Below, piece after piece: positions 1 to 5,267 of a DNA stretch of 5,267 nt. Position numbers and translations under genes: made by a program. The stretch covers positions 1 through 5,267 of the forward strand of contig CANJJY010000321.1 in the NCBI GenBank assembly GCA_947474445.1, in the 5' to 3' direction. Each line of letters opens with the position of its first letter. The first letter of the stretch is position 1. The notes under the pieces were generated by a model. That model did not search any database. It saw only the letters and a program-made list of their open reading frames with translations, and had not been told where the DNA came from. Origin of the DNA: Oligoflexaceae bacterium (GTDB lineage: Bacteria > Bdellovibrionota_B > Oligoflexia > Oligoflexales > Oligoflexaceae).

Positions 1-8
1 AGGAGTCA

Positions 9-2903
9 TCAGCGGACCGAGGAACTCTTGATCGCCGGCCCCTGGAAGACCGCGTCGATCGGCGTAATCGTGACCTGATCAAGCTTGATGCCGAGCGGCA
101 GGGCGCCGATGATCCTATCTTCAGCGAGGAGCTCGGCCGGCTTTTCCCCGTCGTAGACGATGGGGGAGGGGCTGTCGCTCGTGAGCTTATCGCGCAATCC
201 TTTGGCGTCGGCGGTGACGATCACGACCTGGAGATTCTTGCTCGATAGATGGCGGCGGAGAGCTGCGTTCACCTCGCCGACGGTGAGGCGGTTCAATTCT
301 TTGCGCATGTAGTCCGTATAAGGCTCAGTGCCATACCAGCGAGAATCGAGAGCATAGCCGATCTGAGCGTTTTGCGTGGCCGTCATCAGATAGACGTTTT
401 TTAAGAGATAGGCGCGCGTCTCTTCAAATTGAGCCGCTGTGAGCCCTTGATCGAGCAGCCGATTCAACTCGTAGAGAGCGATGCGCAGGGTCATATGCGC
501 ATTCTCCGGCATCACAGGACGCAGCCAGAGCTCAAATATCTGCGCGCGGCGCGGGACGTTGGGGCTTGGAAAAAACGAATACATGCCCCCGGGAAAAGCT
601 TCGATGTAAGCGTAGTCGCCGTAGTTGAGACCGCGGACTTCGCGAATACGCTGAAAGAGATGAGACATGGAACTGCGGTGTTCTCCGAGCCAGGCACGTG
701 CGAGCCAGAGAGCGGCAAAGTCGGGCTGTCCGCGCGTGACATCGAGAGCGTGACCGATGGACATGGCGGTCGCGCGCGTCGGTTTCTCGATGATGTTGAC
801 TTGGAGCCCGGCGAGCGGCTTGGCTTTGATCGCCAGAGGAGCAGCGGCTTTACCGCGCGGGAGCGCTGCTAAATCGGTTTTTAACTTGGTGACGAGCTCA
901 GGCGGAACATCGCCGTTGATACCGATCTGGAGCGCGGCTTGCGTGTACTGGTTCGACATGAAGTTTTGGACATCGGCGGGCGTCGTAGCTTCGAGGCCAG
1001 CGAGCGTGCCGAGTACGGGATGCTCATAGACGGTGTGAGCGAAGATCAGTTCCTGCAGCCGCTCTTTGCCGAGCTCTTCTTCATTGTTGGTGCGCAGGCC
1101 GATCTTGAGAGCATTTTCTTGCTCGGATTTGAGGCGGGTGAAATCGTCCGGCCGCAGGCCAGCGGCGATGATATTAGGCAAGAGCAGATCGAGCACCGTC
1201 GCGGCGTGATCGCGATGGACAGAGAGAGTGAAGGTCGTCAGCTCTTTATCGACTTGGCTCGAAAAGGAGGCCGCGTAGGGGTAAAGGGCTTGTTGCAATT
1301 CTTCATAGCGCATCTGCCTTGTACCCGCCTCGGTCACCATTTGGCCGGCGAGGGCTGCGAGTCCCTCCTTGCCCTGCGGATCGTAAGCCGAGCCCGTTTT
1401 AAATTGGATCTTGATGTTCAAGAAAGGTACGGCATTTTTCTGGACGATGAGGGGAACGCTGGCATCGAGCGCCGGCGGCACGCTGGTTTTCGCGAGAGTG
1501 CGCAGCGATGGGACTTGAGCGATGGCGGCAGGCAAAGCATCCTTGGAGAGCGTTGTCACCACCAGGTTTTTATCGGTGAAGAGCTTTTGAGCCACGCGCT
1601 GCACATCGGCCGGCGTGACTTTTTCCGCCGCGCGATACAAGCGGTTTAAGGTATCGGCCCGCCTTTCGTAATGGACCAGTGCGGCGAGTAAGCCGGCGAT
1701 ATTTTCCGTGGTATCGAGATGGCGACCGAGCGCGTAGCGCTCATGCGAGCGCACGGCATCCAGTTCCGCACGACTGACGGGTTCTGCGGCATACTTCTGG
1801 GCGGCGGCGAGCAGAGAGTCGCGAATCGCGACGATGTCTTTTGGATCTTTCACTTCGGCATTGATCGTATAGAGATCAGGGTCTTTGGAATCAGAAGGGC
1901 TCGCCGATAAAGCGCTGAGCTTCTGCTCACTCAGCACCAGGCGTTTATAGACGGCAGAGGTTTCTCCAAAGGCGAGTTCAAAGAGCAGTCTCAGCGCCGC
2001 ATAGTCGCGGTCGTCGGCCGCAAAAGCGGGACCGTGAAAACCGATCAGCAGTTGGGCTAGCGTTGGACTTTCCCAGGAGACGTGTTGGTAAATGGGACCT
2101 GCGGGAGCGGGTTCGACCGGAATCGTGACCTTGTAGCTGCCGCGTTTCCACGGTTTAAAATATTTTTCGACTAGCTTAAAAGTCGCTTCAGGATCGACGT
2201 CGCCCGAGACGATGATGCTGGTGTATTCAGGGCGATACCAGCGATCAAAAAAAGTCTTAGCATAGGCGTATTGGTTCGGCATGTTCTCGACGTCGGGGAG
2301 AAAGCCGATCACGGTGTGCTTGTAAGTGTGGCGGCTGAAAGCAGCGTCTTTGGTGACTTCCCAGAGCTTGTTTGCAGGTTCGGCGCTGTTTTTGTTATAT
2401 TCACCGAGGACGGCCCGCGCTTCGGTTTTGAAGGCGGATTCATCGAAAGAAAGATTCATGAATCGATCAGCTTCCAGACGGAGCATCAACTCCAGATCAT
2501 CTTTGCCGAAAGTCGTGTGGTAGTTCGTGTAGTCGTTGCTCGTGTATGCGTTTTGCCTTGCGCCCATTTTTTGCAAATAGGCCTGATAGACATCGGGTGG
2601 ATTGGCCTGAGTACCGCGGAACATCATATGTTCAAAGAAGTGAGCGAAGCCCGTTTTACCTTCTTCGACTTCATTGCGTGCCCCTGTCTGAACCGGAATC
2701 TGCAGCGAAACGATCTGCGGAAAACCGGTCGGCACGACGATGACCTTGAGGCCATTGCTGAGCTCGCGTTCGTAGGTTTTCAGTGGGAACACGTCAGAGG
2801 GAGCCGGGGCGGCTGTAGCCGTACCGCGCCAAATTTGGGGCGATAACACGGATGTGAGAAAGACTAAGAAGACAAGCATCCAGCGACGGGGAAGCAAAAC
2901 CAT
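9..2903 (-). CDS. Exported M16 family zinc metalloprotease, two-module (insulinase/pitrilysin-like)
   Basis: This is a 964-residue peptidase expected to degrade peptides or small unfolded proteins in the periplasm. Residues 1-31 form a signal peptide: arginines at 6-7, a hydrophobic core at about 8-20, and an A-T-A cleavage site after residue 31. The first catalytic module (about 45-200) carries the inverted zinc motif HFFEH at 88-92. E168 is the probable third zinc ligand, 75 residues after H92, and E161 is the usual companion acid. An M16_C-type domain follows at about 205-390. The second half (about 482-830) repeats the fold but has no HxxEH, so it is non-catalytic. It keeps the R-x-x-R-G-L-x-Y signature (R754, Y761) used for substrate binding in the family. 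Length fits fused M16B-type proteins. The protein has no cysteine, which suits an oxidising compartment. The ATG start is supported by AAGGAGG ten bases upstream and by the signal peptide. It lies 199 bases downstream of the propeller gene. The physiological substrate is unknown, and no symbol can be assigned with confidence. Confidence 0.95.
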   Translation of the reverse strand: MVLLPRRWMLVFLVFLTSVLSPQIWRGTATAAPAPSDVFPLKTYERELSNGLKVIVVPTGFPQIVSLQIPVQTGARNEVEEGKTGFAHFFEHMMFRGTQANPPDVYQAYLQKMGARQNAYTSNDYTNYHTTFGKDDLELMLRLEADRFMNLSFDESAFKTEARAVLGEYNKNSAEPANKLWEVTKDAAFSRHTYKHTVIGFLPDVENMPNQYAYAKTFFDRWYRPEYTSIIVSGDVDPEATFKLVEKYFKPWKRGSYKVTIPVEPAPAGPIYQHVSWESPTLAQLLIGFHGPAFAADDRDYAALRLLFELAFGETSAVYKRLVLSEQKLSALSASPSDSKDPDLYTINAEVKDPKDIVAIRDSLLAAAQKYAAEPVSRAELDAVRSHERYALGRHLDTTENIAGLLAALVHYERRADTLNRLYRAAEKVTPADVQRVAQKLFTDKNLVVTTLSKDALPAAIAQVPSLRTLAKTSVPPALDASVPLIVQKNAVPFLNIKIQFKTGSAYDPQGKEGLAALAGQMVTEAGTRQMRYEELQQALYPYAASFSSQVDKELTTFTLSVHRDHAATVLDLLLPNIIAAGLRPDDFTRLKSEQENALKIGLRTNNEEELGKERLQELIFAHTVYEHPVLGTLAGLEATTPADVQNFMSNQYTQAALQIGINGDVPPELVTKLKTDLAALPRGKAAAPLAIKAKPLAGLQVNIIEKPTRATAMSIGHALDVTRGQPDFAALWLARAWLGEHRSSMSHLFQRIREVRGLNYGDYAYIEAFPGGMYSFFPSPNVPRRAQIFELWLRPVMPENAHMTLRIALYELNRLLDQGLTAAQFEETRAYLLKNVYLMTATQNAQIGYALDSRWYGTEPYTDYMRKELNRLTVGEVNAALRRHLSSKNLQVVIVTADAKGLRDKLTSDSPSPIVYDGEKPAELLAEDRIIGALPLGIKLDQVTITPIDAVFQGPAIKSSSVR

Positions 2904-2913
2904 GAGCTTAAAC

Positions 2914-2935
2914 CCTCCTTAAAGGCCTGAGGAGG
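2914..2935 (-). promoter_or_regulatory. Shine-Dalgarno of the M16 gene within a perfect anti-SD hairpin
   Basis: Read on the minus strand, the ribosome binding site AAGGAGG (2920-2914) sits ten bases before the ATG of the protease gene. Just upstream, 2935-2930 reads CCTCCT, the exact complement of AGGAGG at 2919-2914. The two can form a six-pair stem (four G-C, two A-U) around a ten-base loop that contains the palindrome AGGCCT. In an mRNA that includes both arms, the SD would be partly hidden from the ribosome. The site itself is certain to be an SD by position and strength. A regulatory role for the hairpin (translational damping, thermosensing, or factor-dependent release) is inference. 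Confidence 0.6.
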
Positions 2936-3034
2936 ATCTAGCATAGCCCGGGCGGGAGAGAAAGCGGGAGCTCGTCGATTTATCGCTGGGAAGACGGAAA
3001 CTGTTCTTTGTTGGCCTTAGGGGGGGGGACCATG

Positions 3035-3055
3035 AAAAAATTCGATCCCTGGATC
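3035..3055 (-). terminator. Weak intrinsic terminator-like element after the propeller gene
   Basis: On the minus strand, 48 bases past the stop of the propeller gene, GATC-CAGG-GATC (3055-3044) can form a four-pair stem with a four-base loop. It is followed, after a few bases, by a run of six T (3040-3035). The stem is short and only half G-C, so termination would be inefficient. Partial read-through into the protease gene is compatible with this. GGGATC is also directly repeated here, so the symmetry could be incidental. Confidence 0.25.
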
Positions 3056-3102
3056 CCTCTTCATAAACGGCAGCCTGGCGGCCCAGTCTTCGTCGACGAT
3101 AC

Positions 3103-4860
3103 TTAAAACTTCAAGGCCTTCGCCACACCACTCTGAGTTCCGACGTTGATGATCAGCAGGCCCTCAGCTTGACCCTCAAGCGTCAAAGGTTCTTCCTGAA
3201 AATTCTGCCACAGCATCTGACCCGTCGCGCGATCGAGAGCGAGGACGCCCATCTCAGGTTGAGGGCGTGCGGAGCGCGAGAAAGATACGGCGAGCAAAGC
3301 TCCCTCGGGACGCACGTTGACGATCTGGGGAGCTTGACCCAGGTCTGATGTTGGGTAGCGATAGGTCCAGCTCGTGTCGCCCGTTCTGATGTTGAGCGAG
3401 GCGATCGCTGCTCCTTCGATGCGATAGCTTTCCATATCAGGCGCGAGGCTGACAAAACTCTGGGCCTCGGCTCCCTCGCTTTCCCACAAGACCGCGCCGC
3501 TGGCACCGTCGAGAATCAAAGAACGCTCGCGTTGCGTCGCGGTGTCGCTCGTGCGGATCAGCACTTCTCCCGATTTGAGGACGCTGGCAAAGGCCGGTTC
3601 CGCGTAGAAAGTCGCGAGACGTTGCGACCAGATTTCGCTTCCTGATTGCGGATCGAGGCGGGCGACGCGATCTTTTTCCGTGATCAGCGTGCGGCCTTGT
3701 TCAAAGCTCAGATAGAGCCAATCCGCGGTGCTTTGATAGGTCCAGAGCTCGCGGCCGGTTCGCGCATGGAGCCGACTGAGACGCGTTCCCTCGAGTACGT
3801 AGAGGGCGCCCTGCGGATCGAAATTAAACCAAGAAGAATTGAGGTAGCGCGTCCACAGCGCGGCTCCCGATTGACGATCAAGGCCGACGATGCGACTGAT
3901 GCCATCTTGAAAGGAGCTGAGATAGAGAACGCCATCCTCGCTGCCCTGCACGTTGAGAAAATGCGTGCCCCGATAGGTCCAACGAACTTTGCCGCTGGTG
4001 CGCTCCAGCGCGGTGACCTCCGCATTCTGGTCCCCGTGAATCAAAAAGATCAAGGGACTGCCCGCGGGACAGGAGAGGAGTGCTGTCGAGTCGGGCCGTT
4101 CGCCCCGAAGATCGTAGTACCAGCGCGCGAGGCCCGTCTCGCTGCCTACCGCCGAGAGAGCGCCGCGTTCTAGCACGTAGGCATGCTGGCTGTCATTGCA
4201 GTCGGGATTAAAGCTCAGTTGCTCCTTAGCTCGATACTTCCATAGCGCTCGGCCGCTCGCCGGCTCGAGACGAATCAGACTCGGTGCGGGTTCTCTGAGC
4301 TCGACAAAGAGGCGAGCCGCCGCATCGAGAGAAGCCGTACCCGGCCAAGTCCACACCACGTCGCCGGCCCGCTGAGGTCCCTCGGTGATGATGCTCAAGG
4401 AGGCCTCGGCAATTTTATAAACGGCCCGATAGCGGCCCAGCTTGGGAAAAATGACGCGAAAGGGGTGCGGTGTGAGCGTCTGATCGACGGCCAGCGTCGC
4501 ACTGCTCGGTGCTTTGAGCCGCTGGGGATTCAGGGTGTAGGTGCGTTGCCAGCTTCCCCATTTCATGGGCTCAACCGTTTCCGTCAGAAGACAGCTGTCG
4601 CCGACCTTGAGCATCCAGGGTTCTTTGACATCAAGGGTCAATTCCAGCTCGCTCGCATCGCGACCGACGTGCATGAGACTGGCCGGCGACAGCTGCCAGT
4701 CGGTGCCATTGCACCGAAGATGCAGGGCATGAAAGGGCAGGGGGATGGGCGGAGCCACGCGCGGGAGAGCCCACCCCAATCCATCACCAAACAGAGAGAA
4801 AAAGCTTAAGGCGCAGAAGGTGAGAGCGAGAGAGCTGATCCAGGGGGAGAATCTACGCAT
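3103..4860 (-). CDS. Exported PQQ-like repeat beta-propeller protein (non-enzymatic, function unknown)
   Basis: This is a 585-residue protein, probably a periplasmic or surface scaffold. The first 31 residues are a signal peptide (MRRF start, hydrophobic core about 9-24, cleavage likely after G-W-A at 31). C16 lies in the core but lacks a lipobox (L-T-F-C), so it is probably not a lipoprotein. Residues about 32-190 form a separate beta-rich domain I cannot name. From about 194 to 555 there are nine copies of the propeller blade motif, roughly L-D-x-x-[ST]-G-x-x-x-W, with tryptophans at 207, 247, 294, 336, 373, 411, 459, 498 and 551. This matches the PQQ/WD-like repeat class that includes BamB and quinoprotein dehydrogenases, but no dehydrogenase features are evident. 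The mature chain has four cysteines (50, 90, 221, 264), which could form two disulfides. The ATG at 4860 is preferred over the in-frame TTG at 4887 because AAAGGAAG precedes it at good spacing and the signal peptide then begins properly. A role in outer-membrane assembly is possible but not shown. Confidence 0.88.
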   Translation of the reverse strand: MRRFSPWISSLALTFCALSFFSLFGDGLGWALPRVAPPIPLPFHALHLRCNGTDWQLSPASLMHVGRDASELELTLDVKEPWMLKVGDSCLLTETVEPMKWGSWQRTYTLNPQRLKAPSSATLAVDQTLTPHPFRVIFPKLGRYRAVYKIAEASLSIITEGPQRAGDVVWTWPGTASLDAAARLFVELREPAPSLIRLEPASGRALWKYRAKEQLSFNPDCNDSQHAYVLERGALSAVGSETGLARWYYDLRGERPDSTALLSCPAGSPLIFLIHGDQNAEVTALERTSGKVRWTYRGTHFLNVQGSEDGVLYLSSFQDGISRIVGLDRQSGAALWTRYLNSSWFNFDPQGALYVLEGTRLSRLHARTGRELWTYQSTADWLYLSFEQGRTLITEKDRVARLDPQSGSEIWSQRLATFYAEPAFASVLKSGEVLIRTSDTATQRERSLILDGASGAVLWESEGAEAQSFVSLAPDMESYRIEGAAIASLNIRTGDTSWTYRYPTSDLGQAPQIVNVRPEGALLAVSFSRSARPQPEMGVLALDRATGQMLWQNFQEEPLTLEGQAEGLLIINVGTQSGVAKALKF

Positions 4861-4864
4861 AGAA

Positions 4865-4872
4865 CTTCCTTT
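4865..4872 (-). promoter_or_regulatory. Ribosome binding site fixing the propeller gene start
   Basis: AAAGGAAG on the minus strand lies directly before the ATG at 4860, with six bases between its AGGA core and the start codon. The longest open frame begins nine codons further upstream at a TTG (4887), which would put a charged stretch (L-S-D-K-G-S-S) before the signal peptide and would place this SD inside the coding region. The site therefore argues for the internal ATG. Confidence 0.75.
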
Positions 4873-4977
4873 ATCGGACAATGGCAAGCGCGGCTCAGAG
4901 GCCTGTTTATCTGCTTCATCGAAAAGGGTTTCAACGAAATTCTAGAACCTTCCCATCCGAGAAGACGGGGCACCTTT

Positions 4978-4991
4978 CTACCGCGTGGTAG
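4978..4991. repeat. Inverted repeat CTACC-GCGT-GGTAG
   Basis: Five-base perfect arms flank a four-base centre, between the AT-rich putative promoter region and the propeller gene start, about 118 bases from that start. Position suits either an operator just downstream of a promoter or a hairpin in the 5' leader. No T-run follows on either strand, so it is not an intrinsic terminator. No regulator family is recognised from the sequence. Confidence 0.35.
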
Positions 4992-5045
4992 GTAAATCTC
5001 GGTGAAACTAATAAGACAATAAAAACAAATAGATACAGACCATTT

Positions 5046-5063
5046 AAGATTGTGCGCGATCTT
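5046..5063. repeat. Seven-pair hairpin with UNCG-type loop
   Basis: On the plus strand, AAGATTG (5046-5052) can pair with CGATCTT (5057-5063), including one U-G wobble, around the loop TGCG, which fits the UNCG tetraloop consensus. The nearest T-run (5079-5086) starts 15 bases past the stem, too far for a standard intrinsic terminator. On the minus strand no T-run follows. It may be a leader structure or chance. Confidence 0.3.
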
Positions 5064-5102
5064 TACAAAGAGGCATTCTTTTTTTTCGGTCTGTCCCCTT
5101 CC

Positions 5103-5116
5103 GCAGCTGCAGCTGC
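5103..5116. repeat. 14-base perfect palindrome GCAGCTGCAGCTGC in a pyrimidine mirror repeat
   Basis: The palindrome contains two CAGCTG units sharing the central GC/CA overlap. On the plus strand it is flanked by CCCCTTCC (5095-5102) on the left and CCTTTCCCC (5116-5124) on the right, which are mirror images apart from one extra T. The combination of a self-complementary core and mirror-symmetric purine/pyrimidine arms is visible directly. Any function, such as protein binding or an unusual DNA structure, is unproven. Confidence 0.5.
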
Positions 5117-5168
5117 CTTTCCCCTTTATACCTCAGTGTGGAATGCGGCGAGCGTTTCGATCAGATCC

Positions 5169-5182
5169 CCGACACCTGTCGG
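5169..5182. promoter_or_regulatory. Operator-like inverted repeat CCGACA-CC-TGTCGG
   Basis: Perfect six-base arms around a two-base centre end 46 bases before the ATG at 5229. Compact dyads at this distance are typical binding sites for dimeric repressors, and XRE-type regulators often control their own promoter. No T-run follows, so it is not a terminator. The assignment rests on symmetry and position alone. Confidence 0.35.
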
Positions 5183-5228
5183 AGCTTTGCCAAGCCTCCT
5201 TCGTAAATTGGTCTGGGGATTCGGCCTG

Positions 5229-5267
5229 ATGAAAATTGGTACAGCGATTGCTCTGTATCGAAACACG
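5229..5267 (+). CDS. Possible N-terminus of a divergent gene, XRE-type helix-turn-helix-like (partial, runs off right edge)
   Basis: The frame starts at an ATG and stays open to the window end, giving MKIGTAIALYRNT. This resembles the opening of many XRE/Cro-type DNA-binding proteins, where a short lead-in of the form M-x-I-G-x-A-I-x-x-x-R precedes the first helix. GGGGA lies nine bases upstream of the ATG as a modest Shine-Dalgarno candidate. The same frame is open further upstream to a GTG at 5136, so the start is not secure. Thirteen residues are too few to prove a family. The opposite strand is also open here (stop at 5126-5128), so a minus-strand gene tail is the competing reading. Confidence 0.3.
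   Translation, partial: MKIGTAIALYRNT

Larger units (their letters stand above)
2904..3102. other. Intergenic spacer between propeller and protease genes
   Basis: These 199 bases separate two co-directional genes. Besides the hairpin and terminator-like element, they hold an uninterrupted run of nine G (3020-3028), an eight-base palindrome GCCCGGGC (2946-2953), two copies of GCGGGAG twelve bases apart (2952-2958 and 2964-2970), and a ten-base palindrome TCGTCGACGA (3090-3099). No convincing -35/-10 pair is visible for the protease gene, so whether it has its own promoter cannot be told. A 24-codon frame on the plus strand (3032-3106) is the only other open reading of note. Confidence 0.7.
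4873..5228. other. Upstream intergenic region, AT-rich centre, no complete gene
   Basis: No convincing complete gene lies in this stretch of about 350 bases. The segment 5000-5047 is markedly A/T-rich and is the most likely place for the minus-strand promoter of the propeller gene. TATTAG (minus strand, about 5014-5009) is a fair -10 match, but no good -35 accompanies it. Other contents are an inverted repeat at 4978-4991, a seven-pair hairpin at 5046-5063, a run of eight T at 5079-5086, a 14-base palindrome at 5103-5116 and an operator-like inverted repeat at 5169-5182. The palindromes and AT-rich core fit a regulatory region shared by divergent genes, if the right-edge frame is a real gene. 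Confidence 0.55.

Noticed and set aside
429..872. Plus-strand open frame of 147 codons
   Set aside because: It is antisense to the C-terminal half of the protease, low in recognisable structure and without a good ribosome binding site.
939..1649. Plus-strand open frame of 236 codons opposite the M16 gene
   Set aside because: It lies wholly antisense to a protease gene with intact motifs and gives no recognisable domain. It is best explained as a shadow frame of G+C-rich coding sequence.
2271..2846. Plus-strand open frame of 191 codons opposite the zinc-site region
   Set aside because: It covers the antisense of the conserved HFFEH-to-E168 segment, whose coding constraint explains the openness. 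No family resemblance is seen.
3646..4173. Plus-strand open frame of 175 codons opposite the propeller gene
   Set aside because: It is a shadow of the repeat region, and its sequence shows no motif of its own.
4861..4887. Extended TTG start for the propeller gene
   Set aside because: It would prefix a polar nonapeptide to a normal signal peptide and place the good SD inside the coding region, so the ATG at 4860 is preferred.
5067..5086. Plus-strand terminator: AAAGA/TCTTT hairpin running into eight T
   Set aside because: The stem has only one G-C pair and there is no plus-strand gene upstream to terminate, so the T-run is more likely part of the AT-rich region.
5195..5201. Perfect AAGGAGG on the minus strand near the right edge
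   Set aside because: No start codon lies at a usable distance downstream: the TTG is one base away, and the GTG further on meets a stop within a few codons.

Overview
The window has two complete, signal-peptide-bearing genes on the minus strand and an upstream intergenic region at the right edge. Both products look exported: one is a two-module zinc metalloprotease of the M16 (pitrilysin/insulinase) family, the other a PQQ-like repeat beta-propeller. Exported M16 proteases of this length, base composition somewhat above half G+C by eye, and strong Shine-Dalgarno sites (AAGGAGG, AAAGGAAG) suggest a Gram-negative bacterium. A deltaproteobacterial or Oligoflexia-type predator-like lineage is possible, but nothing here fixes the taxonomy.

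Layout, in the minus-strand direction of transcription. 5267-4861 is an upstream region with an AT-rich stretch and several short inverted repeats. Its outermost bases are open in both directions and may hold the first codons of a divergent gene (start MKIGTAIALYRNT, reminiscent of XRE-type helix-turn-helix regulators) that leaves the window. 4860-3103 is the propeller gene. Its best start is an ATG nine codons inside the longest open frame, which begins at a TTG. 3102-2904 is a 199-base spacer with a weak terminator-like element, a nine-G homopolymer, and a 5' leader hairpin that pairs the protease gene's Shine-Dalgarno with a perfect anti-Shine-Dalgarno CCTCCT. 2903-9 is the M16 protease. 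Its stop overlaps a possible start in the arrangement TGATG, which hints that another gene follows beyond the left edge.

The two genes are co-directional and both products probably act in the periplasm, but the spacer is long enough for separate transcription. A functional link is inferred only from adjacency. I see no insertion sequences, CRISPR arrays, tRNA or rRNA genes. The region looks like ordinary chromosomal gene content. The most distinctive signals are the leader hairpin at 2914-2935, the nine-motif propeller with its own N-terminal domain, and the palindrome-rich right end.
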